Shown here in pieces: positions 1-5,444 of a stretch of DNA of 6,618 nucleotides. Source of the DNA: an uncultured Clostridium sp. (GTDB taxonomy: Bacteria > Bacillota > Clostridia > TANB77 > CAG-508). The notes below the pieces were generated by a model. That model was not told the origin of the DNA. It saw nothing but the letters and a program-made list of their open reading frames with translations, and searched no databases. Each line of letters starts with the position of its first letter. The first letter of the stretch is position 1. Position numbers and translations under genes: made by a program. The stretch lies in NCBI GenBank assembly GCA_900556945.1, contig USQP01000043.1, positions 1 through 6,618 on the forward strand. The letters run 5' to 3'.

Positions 1-23
1 CGTCAGATGTGTATAAGAGACAG
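1..23. other. Nextera read-1 adapter remnant (not genomic)
   Basis: Bases 5-23 are exactly the 19-bp Tn5 mosaic end AGATGTGTATAAGAGACAG used in Nextera tagmentation. The four bases before it (CGTC) match the end of the Nextera read-1 adapter. This is library sequence left on the end of the assembly and not a transposon of the organism. The reading frame of metG stays open through it by chance and adds false residues after Asn520. Genomic sequence begins at about position 24. Confidence 0.97.
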
Positions 24-24
24 C

Positions 25-1584
25 ATTTCTTATATATTCAGCTTCTTCTTCCGCATTTAATCTCATAAAGATTGGTTCTCCTTTTTCGATTACTGTAACA
101 TTTTCTAATTTATTATATTCTTTTAACAAATTCCATGTTTTTAGTTCCTTCTTTTCAATTCCAATTTGCCTAAAAATATTTTCTGCTGTATCATTCATAA
201 ATGGTTTTATGAGTATTGCAATTTTTCTTAAATTCTCGATTAAATGATAGATACAAGACTCTAATTTTGTCCTAGATTCTTCTTTTGCTAATACCCATGG
301 CATGGTTTCATCAATATACTTATTGGTTCTTGCAACTAAGGTCCATATTTCTTGCAATGCATTTGCAATTTCATATTCTTTCATTTTATTTTCAAACTTT
401 TCTATTTGCTCTATACTGAATTTTTCCAACTCTTCATCTACTTCATTCTGATGTCCATTATATTTTGGAACTTTTCCTTCAAAATATTTATTAACCATAG
501 ATACCGTTCTATTTAATAGATTACTTAAATCATTGCATAAATCAAAATTATATCTTTCTACAAATTCTTCTGGTGTAAATACGCCATCTTGTGATACTGG
601 TATTTCTCTTAATAAGAAATATCTTGTTGCATCTAAACCATATCTGTCTATCAATGTTTCTGGATAAATTACATTTCCTTTTGATTTTGACATTTTTCCA
701 TCTTTCATCATAATCCAATTGTGAACCAAAATGGTTTTAGGAAGTGGTAAGTCTAATGCCATTAAGAATATTGGCCAATAAATCAAATGAAATCTTGCTA
801 TATCTTTTCCAACTACTTGTACATCAGCAGGCCAATATTTTTCAAATAATGTAACATCCTCTGACAAATACCCTAAAGCTGTTAAATAATTTGTTAAAGC
901 ATCTACCCATACATATATTACATGTTTTGGGTCTTTTAAAACTTTAATTCCCCAGTCAAAAGATGTTCTTGTAACACATAAATCCTCTAATCCAGGTTTA
1001 ATAAAATTATTTATCATCTCATTTTTTCTAAAAGCTGGCTTTACAAAATCTGGATGTTCATCATAATATTTTAAAAGTCTATCTGCATACTTCTTCATGT
1101 TAAAAAAGTATGCTTCTTCTTTCATTAGTTTTACCTCTCTACCACAATCGGGACATTTTCCATTAACCAATTGTGTTTCTGTAAAATAAGTCTCACATGG
1201 GACACAATACCATCCCTCATATTCACCTTTATAGATATCTCCTTGTTTCATAAAACGATCAAATATTTTTTGTACTATTTTTTCATGCCTTTCTTCTGTT
1301 GTTTGAATAAAATCATCATACTTAATATCCATTTTAGCCCATAAGTCTTTTGCCATATCTGCCATTTTGTCAACATACTCTTTTGGGCTTTCTCCCATTT
1401 CTGCTGCCTTCTCTTGAATTTTTTGTCCATGTTCATCTGTTCCCGTTAACATATAAGTATCTTCTTCTTTTAAATCATGATATCTTTTGATACTATCTGC
1501 CAAAACCGTTGTATATGCTGTTCCAATATGAAATCTTCCACTTGGATAATAAATCGGCGTTGTTATATAAAATTTATTACTCAT
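25..1584 (-). CDS. metG: Methionyl-tRNA synthetase, C-terminus cut off by the window edge
   Basis: This cytoplasmic class I aminoacyl-tRNA synthetase joins methionine to tRNA-Met using ATP. I translated 520 codons and found no stop. The class I HIGH motif is HIGT at residues 19-22, within PIYYPSGRFHIGTAYTT. The zinc knuckle has four cysteines at 127, 130, 144 and 147 (CVPC and CPDC). KMSKS is intact at 297-301, followed by KGN. The anticodon-binding helical domain follows. The end near residues 505-520 (FMRLNAEEEAEYIRN) looks like the linker that in clostridial MetG precedes a C-terminal tRNA-binding/dimerisation domain, so roughly 120 residues are probably missing (inference from family length). 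The ATG start is set by AGGAG nine bases upstream (1594-1598) and by MSNKFYITTPIYYP, a typical N-terminus. It has its own promoter and a structured leader, separated from the upstream ATPase gene by a terminator. No frameshift or internal stop is seen. Confidence 0.96.
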
Positions 1585-1593
1585 TTTCTATCA

Positions 1594-1598
1594 CTCCT
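1594..1598 (-). promoter_or_regulatory. metG ribosome-binding site
   Basis: AGGAG reads on the minus strand nine bases before the metG ATG. Its first A is the last base of the GGACA arm of the palindromic repeat at 1598-1627, so folding of that repeat could affect access to this site. The overlap is seen; the regulatory effect is inference. Confidence 0.8.
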
Positions 1599-1627
1599 GT
1601 CCTATTAGGGACGTTTCCTTTTGGACA
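1598..1627 (+). repeat. Palindromic dispersed repeat, copy 1 (metG leader)
   Basis: The layout is TGTCC, a 20-base centre, then GGACA. The centre contains GGGACGTTTCCT (1608-1619). The same arrangement, with the same 20-base centre length, the same 12-base core and 14 of 20 centre bases identical, occurs on the opposite strand at 5401-5444. Identity at one outer flank extends two further bases (to 1629). In the metG transcript it forms a short hairpin ending exactly at the Shine-Dalgarno sequence. It looks like a small REP- or MITE-type element; no transposase is in the window. Confidence 0.75.
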
Positions 1628-1635
1628 TTTTTAAG

Positions 1636-1672
1636 TTAGCTGTTAGAGCTCTGCTCGTTACAGATAACTTAT
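1636..1672. repeat. 37-bp direct repeat with internal hairpin, unit A
   Basis: This stretch is identical to 1706-1742 at 36 of 37 bases (the difference is C1654 against T1724), with the copies 70 bases apart. The unit is itself palindromic. Including two bases on its left, AAGTTAGCTGT at 1634-1644 pairs with ACAGATAACTT at 1660-1670 with one mismatch, and inside it GAGC can pair with GCTC around a TCT loop. It lies in the untranslated leader of metG. Confidence 0.85.
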
Positions 1673-1697
1673 GCAACTGATCGATGGGAAGTTGCAT
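1671..1697. repeat. Inverted repeat (hairpin) between the two direct repeats
   Basis: ATGCAACT (1671-1678) and AGTTGCAT (1690-1697) form a perfect 8-bp stem around an 11-base loop. It occupies most of the interval between the two 37-bp direct repeats, so the metG leader contains three consecutive hairpins. No U-tract follows it, so it does not look like a terminator. Confidence 0.75.
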
Positions 1698-1705
1698 TCA
1701 TTTAA

Positions 1706-1742
1706 TTAGCTGTTAGAGCTCTGTTCGTTACAGATAACTTAT
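1706..1742. repeat. 37-bp direct repeat with internal hairpin, unit B
   Basis: This is the second copy of the repeat at 1636-1672. The single internal difference turns one G-C pair of the inner stem into G-U if the plus strand is transcribed, but into an A-C mismatch in the minus-strand (metG) transcript. The outer stem is weaker than in unit A because of further differences just left of the repeat. Confidence 0.85.
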
Positions 1743-1788
1743 TCAGTAGCTGTCCATTTGGGAATACATCTCTTTCTTTCTAAGGAAT

Positions 1789-1817
1789 ATATTACCATAA
1801 TTAATAAAAAATAGCAA
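1789..1817 (-). promoter_or_regulatory. Predicted sigma-A promoter for metG
   Basis: On the minus strand there is a -35 box TTGCTA (1812-1817), a 17-base spacer, and a -10 box TAATAT (1789-1794). Transcription would start near 1782 and leave a leader of about 200 bases before the metG ATG. It lies just after the terminator of the ATPase gene, as expected for an independent unit. Confidence 0.7.
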
Positions 1818-1820
1818 GAA

Positions 1821-1860
1821 AATTTTAAAAGGGACCAGAACGAATCCTTTTGGTCCCTTT
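1821..1860 (-). terminator. Intrinsic terminator of the cation ATPase gene
   Basis: A perfect 10-bp stem pairs 1851-1860 with 1828-1837 (AAAGGGACCA and TGGTCCCTTT) around a 13-base loop. On the minus strand it is followed by a T-rich run (TTTTAAAATTTT overlaps its foot). It begins three bases after the ATPase stop codon and before the metG promoter. Confidence 0.88.
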
Positions 1861-1863
1861 GCT

Positions 1864-4593
1864 TTATTCATCTTTAGCTGTATTAATTTTAAATAACTTA
1901 AATATTTCTACAATTACTAATGGTGCTAAAATTAATCCTACTAATTCTAATATATTTTGAGTTGGTAAAACCGGTATACTAAATATCGTTCTTAATGCTG
2001 GTACAGCTAAAATAACAATCATTAAAGCTGCAGATGCTAAAATAGCCCATATTAATTTAGTATTATTAAATACTTTTGTTTTGAAGATTGATTTTTTATT
2101 ATCTCTTATATTAAATACATGTACCAATTCTGATAGAGCAAGTGTTACAAAAGCCATTGTTTGACCAACCTCTATTTTTGACTCATCTAAAGTAAGTCCA
2201 TCAATTGGTGTATTGGTAGTTGCCAAACCAATCATAAAAGCAGCAAGTGTTAAAAGTCCTATCATGACACCTTGGTAAATCACTCGCCATGTCATTCCTT
2301 TCGTAAATACTCCTTGATTTGGTTTCGCTGGTTTTCTTCTCATGATGTCTGCATTTGCTGGGTCAAAGGCTAGTGCTAAAGCTGGAAGTGAGTCTGTTAC
2401 TAGGTTTATCCACAAGATATGAATTGGTAATAATATTTCTAGATGAGTAATATCAGTAATTCCAAACCATTTAGCAAATAATGGTGTACAAAGCGTTGCT
2501 AAAAATAATACAACAATTTCCCCTACGTTACTTGATAATAAGAATTGTATTACTTTTAGAATGTTATCATAAATTCTTCTTCCCTCTTCTACTGCAGATA
2601 CAATCGTCGCAAAGTTATCATCTGTTAAAATAACATCTGCTGCCTCTTTTGCAACATCTGTTCCAACAATTCCCATAGCACAACCAATATCAGCTGTCTT
2701 TAAAGCTGGACTATCATTTACACCGTCACCAGTCATAGCTACTATTTCACCATTTTTTTGCCAAGCTTTTACAATTCTTACTTTATGTTCTGGTGATACT
2801 CTGGCATAGACAGAATATTTTCTGACGTTTTTTTCTAATTCTTCGTCTGACATTTGTTCTAATTCTAAACCTGTTATAGCTTCGTCTTCCTTTTCTAGAA
2901 TTCCTAATTTTTTAGCAATTGCTGTTGCTGTAATCTTATGATCACCAGTTATCATAACTGTTTTGATTCCTGCTGTTTTACATCTTTCTACTGCTTTTTT
3001 TGCTTCTTCTCTTGCTGGATCAATCATTCCCACCATACCGATAAATATTAAGTCATTTTCCATCGATTGCATTTCTTCTTTTGATGGTGCATGATCTATT
3101 TCTTTGTAAGCACATCCCAATACTCTTAGAGCATCTTTTGCCATGTGTTCATTTTCTTCTCTTATTTTGTTAATATAGTTTTCTAATTCTTCATAAATTT
3201 CTCCTCCAAGCTCATATGATGTACATCTTTTTAATAATTCATCAATTCCACCTTTCGTATATACTATATATTTATCTCCTACTTTGTTTACTGTTGTCAT
3301 TAATTTTCGGTCAGAATCAAATGGTATTTCTTCTACACGCGGCATTTGCTCATAAATAGATGGATCAAAATTTAATTTGAATGCCATATCAACTAAAGCA
3401 GTTTCTGTTGGATCCCCTGTTAAGGTTCCATCTTTTGATATCTTTGTATCATTACATAGCATATTGGCATATACTAATCTTCTTAATTCTCCATCAATTT
3501 CATCTTCTGCAATATTACTTGCTTCTCTTGTTGCATTATTCCAAAATATTTTTTCTACTGTCATTTTATTTTGTGTTAAAGTTCCTGTTTTATCCGAACA
3601 AATAACTGTTGCGCTTCCTAAAGTTTCTACTGCTGGAAGTCTTTTTACAATAGCATTCTTCTTAACCATTTTTTGAACACCAATGGCAAGAACAATTGTT
3701 GATACAGCAACTAATCCTTCTGGTATTGCTGCAACGGCTAAACTTACTGCTGTCATAAACATATGAATTGGTTCTTTTCCTTGTATTAATCCTACGACAA
3801 AGATAAATACACAGATTGCTAAAGCTGCTATTCCTAATGTTTTTCCTAATTTATTTAATTTATCTTGAAGTGGTGTTGTTTGCTCTTGCGTGCCATCTAA
3901 CATATCTGCTATCTTACCTACTTCTGTAGTCATACCAGTTTCCACAACAATTCCTTTTCCTCTACCATAAGTTACTAAGCTAGAAGAAAATAGCATATTT
4001 AATCGATCTCCAATTCCTACTTCTGCCTCTTTAATCACTTCTGTATTCTTTTCAACTGGTACAGATTCTCCTGTAAGTGATGCCTCTTGTGATTTTAAAT
4101 TAACTGCCTCTATAATTCTTAAGTCTGCTGGAATGTAATCTCCTGTGTCTAAAACCACAATATCTCCTGGAACTAATTCTTTAGCTGGTATTACTGTTAT
4201 TTCTCCATTTCGGATCACCTTTGAAGCATGGTCTGTTAGTTTTTGCAGAGCTTCTAATGACTTCTCTGCCTTTGCTTCTTGTGTTACACCAATAATAGCA
4301 TTGACAATGACTACGATTAAGATAATAATCGTATCTGTAATTCCTTCTCCTTCTGCAATTCCTACTACTCCTGATACAACTGCTGCAATGATTAAAACGA
4401 TAATGGAAAAATCTTTAAATTGTTCTAAAAATTTTTGTAATAATGATTTTTTCTTTTTCGCTTTTAATTCATTGAATCCATATTTTTCTTTCCTTTTCTG
4501 CACTTCTTCTGTCGTTAAACCTTTTTCTAAATCTGTGTTTAATTCCCTTTCAACATCCTCTACTTTTTTGTTAAACCAATTGTTTTTTTGCAA
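1864..4593 (-). CDS. P2-type cation-transporting ATPase (Ca2+/Mn2+ pump family)
   Basis: This 909-residue membrane pump couples ATP hydrolysis to cation export from the cytoplasm. Seen in order: an N-terminal cation-ATPase domain; M1-M2 at about 62-103; actuator motif TGES 174-177; M3-M4 at about 252-308 with PEGL 291-294; phosphorylation site DKTGT 334-338 (Asp334); nucleotide-binding KGG 447-449 (usually KGA); TGD 549-551; TGDGVND 621-627; then six more membrane segments from about 680 to 900. Ion-site residues equivalent to SERCA are present: Glu292 in M4, Asn689 and Glu692 in M5, Asn730 and Asp734 in M6. M8 has an Arg (830) near where SERCA has its site-I Glu, recalling bacterial single-Ca2+ pumps; this alignment is uncertain. 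The start is TTG: AAGGAG lies nine bases upstream and no in-frame ATG lies between. Sequence alone would say Ca2+; the putative manganese riboswitch upstream suggests Mn2+ export, as for lactococcal YoaB and pneumococcal MgtA. Confidence 0.95.
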   Translation of the reverse strand: MQKNNWFNKKVEDVERELNTDLEKGLTTEEVQKRKEKYGFNELKAKKKKSLLQKFLEQFKDFSIIVLIIAAVVSGVVGIAEGEGITDTIIILIVVIVNAIIGVTQEAKAEKSLEALQKLTDHASKVIRNGEITVIPAKELVPGDIVVLDTGDYIPADLRIIEAVNLKSQEASLTGESVPVEKNTEVIKEAEVGIGDRLNMLFSSSLVTYGRGKGIVVETGMTTEVGKIADMLDGTQEQTTPLQDKLNKLGKTLGIAALAICVFIFVVGLIQGKEPIHMFMTAVSLAVAAIPEGLVAVSTIVLAIGVQKMVKKNAIVKRLPAVETLGSATVICSDKTGTLTQNKMTVEKIFWNNATREASNIAEDEIDGELRRLVYANMLCNDTKISKDGTLTGDPTETALVDMAFKLNFDPSIYEQMPRVEEIPFDSDRKLMTTVNKVGDKYIVYTKGGIDELLKRCTSYELGGEIYEELENYINKIREENEHMAKDALRVLGCAYKEIDHAPSKEEMQSMENDLIFIGMVGMIDPAREEAKKAVERCKTAGIKTVMITGDHKITATAIAKKLGILEKEDEAITGLELEQMSDEELEKNVRKYSVYARVSPEHKVRIVKAWQKNGEIVAMTGDGVNDSPALKTADIGCAMGIVGTDVAKEAADVILTDDNFATIVSAVEEGRRIYDNILKVIQFLLSSNVGEIVVLFLATLCTPLFAKWFGITDITHLEILLPIHILWINLVTDSLPALALAFDPANADIMRRKPAKPNQGVFTKGMTWRVIYQGVMIGLLTLAAFMIGLATTNTPIDGLTLDESKIEVGQTMAFVTLALSELVHVFNIRDNKKSIFKTKVFNNTKLIWAILASAALMIVILAVPALRTIFSIPVLPTQNILELVGLILAPLVIVEIFKLFKINTAKDE

Positions 4594-4602
4594 TTTGCAC
4601 CA

Positions 4603-4608
4603 CTCCTT
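4603..4608 (-). promoter_or_regulatory. Ribosome-binding site fixing a TTG start
   Basis: AAGGAG is a near-perfect Shine-Dalgarno sequence nine bases before the TTG codon at 4591-4593. The codons between are GAG, TGG, TGC and AAA, so no ATG or GTG competes in frame. The protein from this TTG begins MQKNNWF, a normal length for the N-terminal cation-ATPase domain. Confidence 0.85.
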
Positions 4609-4687
4609 ATTTTTATTATTTTTTACCAGGTTTATAAAAATTATTTAATGAAAAAACTTGAATTATGATTTCTTAGTTTTAAATCTC

Positions 4688-4734
4688 AAAAAAGACTTTT
4701 AAAAGGAAAATATTTTGTTTCCTTTTAAAAGTCT
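4688..4734 (-). terminator. Riboswitch-controlled intrinsic terminator
   Basis: A perfect 17-bp stem (4718-4734 with 4693-4709) closes an 8-base loop and is followed on the minus strand by a run of T's (4688-4692). The plus strand has no T-run after the stem, so it acts leftwards. Its 5' arm begins AGACTTTTAA and contains the strand (4725-4731) that closes the putative riboswitch aptamer, so the two structures exclude each other. It may also serve as the terminator for the tRNA-Glu transcript. Confidence 0.92.
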
Positions 4735-4817
4735 CGCTTAACTATTTTAGCCTTACTAACCAGATACTTTTCCGTATCGCGACTGTTGATTAGCAATAAA
4801 AAGCTACTCCCTTTTAA
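4725..4817 (-). ncRNA. Putative yybP-ykoY manganese riboswitch aptamer
   Basis: I recognise two signature blocks of this family: GGGAGTAGC (4803-4811) near the 5' end and AGCGAGAC (4731-4738) near the 3' end; the lactococcal example has GGGGAGUAGC and AGCAAGACC. The closing stem P1 pairs TTAAAAG (4811-4817) with CTTTTAA (4725-4731). Inside, CTAATCA (4787-4793) pairs with TGGTTAG (4756-4762), then an 8-base bulge on the 5' side (4779-4786), then GATAC/GTATC (4774-4778 with 4763-4767) with a purine-rich loop. A weak hairpin around 4740-4752 corresponds to P4. This matches the family's four-way layout. Known members bind Mn2+ and switch genes on. Here ligand-stabilised P1 would withhold the 5' arm of the terminator at 4688-4734 and allow transcription of the ATPase. 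The fold was drawn by hand; a covariance-model search was not possible. Confidence 0.82.
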
Positions 4818-4830
4818 TGATATATGTTTT

Positions 4831-4905
4831 TGGTGACCCCTACGGGAATCGAACCCATGATTCCACCTTGAGAGGGTGGCGTCTTAACCGCTTGACCAAG
4901 GGGCC
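4831..4905 (-). tRNA. tRNA-Glu (anticodon CUC)
   Basis: The 75-base cloverleaf includes an encoded CCA. The acceptor stem GGCCCCT pairs with AGGGGTC with one G-U. The anticodon stem CCACC/GGTGG closes the loop CTCTCAA, giving anticodon CUC (4870-4872), which reads GAG. The T-loop GGTTCGATTCC is standard. The body resembles bacterial tRNA-Glu. Many AT-rich genomes manage with UUC alone, so this is the second glutamate isoacceptor. Its CCA is only 13 bases from the putative manganese riboswitch, which seems to lie on the same transcript. Confidence 0.95.
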
Positions 4906-4936
4906 AAATAAGTATAATTCTATTTAGCACCTTTTA

Positions 4937-4965
4937 CTTATATCATTTTTTTATAATTTCGTCAA
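4937..4965 (-). promoter_or_regulatory. Predicted promoter of the tRNA-Glu / riboswitch / ATPase transcript
   Basis: On the minus strand a -35 box TTGACG (4960-4965), a 17-base spacer and a -10 box TATAAG (4937-4942) are present. The start point would be near 4930, about 25 bases before the tRNA. No comparable promoter is visible between the tRNA and the riboswitch. It lies just after the mrnC stop codon; no terminator is seen between mrnC and the tRNA, so read-through from mrnC is also possible. Confidence 0.68.
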
Positions 4966-4975
4966 GGCTTTTATT

Positions 4976-5383
4976 CTAACATTTAAATACTTTATTAAAA
5001 ATCTCTTTTAATCTTTTATTCTGTCTTGTTAAATACAAATATCCTATTAATGCTTCAAATGCCGTAGCATACATATAATCTTGTACATTGCAATTTTTAG
5101 GTAAATGATGATTTTCAGCATTTCTTCCACGCCTTACGATTTCTTTTTCTTCCTCTGTTAAATCATTATAAATCTCTTGTAAAAACTTAGCTTGTGCTTG
5201 TGCTTTCACATACTTAATAGATTCTATATGTAATTTATGTGGTTTCAAATTTGTCTTATTGACTAATTCTGTTCTTATATATAACTCATATACACAGTCT
5301 CCTACATAAGCCCAAGTTAATGGAGACATCATATTAATTTCTACTTTATCTTTTTCTATATTAATAAATTCTTCCAATTCCAT
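4976..5383 (-). CDS. mrnC: Mini-ribonuclease III (23S rRNA maturation)
   Basis: This 135-residue protein is an RNase III catalytic domain without a double-stranded-RNA-binding domain, the usual make-up and length of Mini-III. It trims the 5' and 3' ends of 23S rRNA in Gram-positive bacteria, acting as a dimer in the cytoplasm. The first catalytic block is WAYVGDCVYELYIR (24-37), with Asp29 as the metal ligand and Glu33 beside it. The second is ATAFEALIGYLYL (106-118), with Glu110. The conserved KPHKLH (47-52), KYVKAQAQA (58-66) and RRGRNA (84-89) also fit the family. The ATG is preceded by AGAAGGG only three bases away, a short spacing, and that site lies partly in a potential hairpin. The gene follows rbgA by 30 bases in the same direction, so the two ribosome-biogenesis genes probably share a transcript. 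Confidence 0.93.
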   Translation of the reverse strand: MELEEFINIEKDKVEINMMSPLTWAYVGDCVYELYIRTELVNKTNLKPHKLHIESIKYVKAQAQAKFLQEIYNDLTEEEKEIVRRGRNAENHHLPKNCNVQDYMYATAFEALIGYLYLTRQNKRLKEIFNKVFKC

Positions 5384-5389
5384 TATCCC

Positions 5390-5407
5390 TTCTAATATAA
5401 ATTAGAA
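5390..5407 (-). promoter_or_regulatory. Potential hairpin covering part of the mrnC ribosome-binding site
   Basis: In the transcript TTCTAAT (5401-5407) can pair perfectly with ATTAGAA (5390-5396) around a TTAT loop. The second arm includes the first four bases of the AGAAGGG Shine-Dalgarno sequence of mrnC. The first arm is also the outer right arm of the long palindrome at 5401-5444, so the two hairpins are mutually exclusive. Function is inference. Confidence 0.45.
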
Positions 5408-5444
5408 TGTCCGTTAGGAAACGTCCCCAGTTGGACATTCTAAT
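5401..5444 (-). repeat. Palindromic dispersed repeat, copy 2 (rbgA-mrnC junction)
   Basis: This is a perfect palindrome with 12-base arms (ATTAGAATGTCC and its complement, 5401-5412 and 5433-5444) around a 20-base centre carrying GGGACGTTTCCT on the minus strand. Core, inner arms and centre length match copy 1 at 1598-1627, which lies in the opposite orientation. The rbgA stop codon (5414-5416) falls inside it, so its sequence encodes the end of that protein. No U-run follows, so it is not a typical terminator. Confidence 0.8.

Noticed and set aside
5..23. Tn5/IS50 mosaic end suggesting a transposon
   Set aside because: It is the engineered 19-bp mosaic end joined to Nextera adapter bases, with a matching adapter and index at the other end of the window.
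25..1584. HIGT instead of HIGH in metG as a sign of a defective enzyme
   Set aside because: The last position of this motif varies in functional MetG proteins, and KMSKS, the zinc cysteines and the whole reading frame are intact.
1636..1742. Two 37-bp repeats separated by 33 bases, resembling a minimal CRISPR repeat-spacer-repeat
   Set aside because: Only two units are present, the 'spacer' is mostly a perfect hairpin of its own, each repeat folds along nearly its full length, and there are no cas genes or further repeats. It fits a hairpin repeat in a leader better.
1585..1788. T-box (tRNA-sensing) leader for metG
   Set aside because: Aminoacyl-tRNA synthetase genes of Firmicutes often have one, so I looked for the conserved T-box (GGNACCGCG-like) and a terminator just before metG. 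Neither is present; the GGGACC hairpin at 1828-1860 directly follows the ATPase stop and lies upstream of the metG promoter.
3377..3676. Open frames on the plus strand opposite the ATPase, and similar ones at 3381-3605, 4145-4648, 5724-5978 and 6231-6425
   Set aside because: They lie antisense to well-supported genes, have skewed residue composition from the complementary strand, lack convincing ribosome-binding sites and resemble no family I know.
4662..4689. Possible second promoter (TTGAGA, 16 bases, CATAAT) after the riboswitch terminator on the minus strand
   Set aside because: Both boxes are imperfect, the spacer is short, and such matches are expected by chance in sequence this AT-rich. 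If real it would bypass the riboswitch, so a start-site map would be worth consulting.
5401..5444. Intrinsic terminator between rbgA and mrnC
   Set aside because: The palindrome is perfect, but it is not followed by a T-run on either strand and it matches a dispersed repeat found elsewhere in the window.
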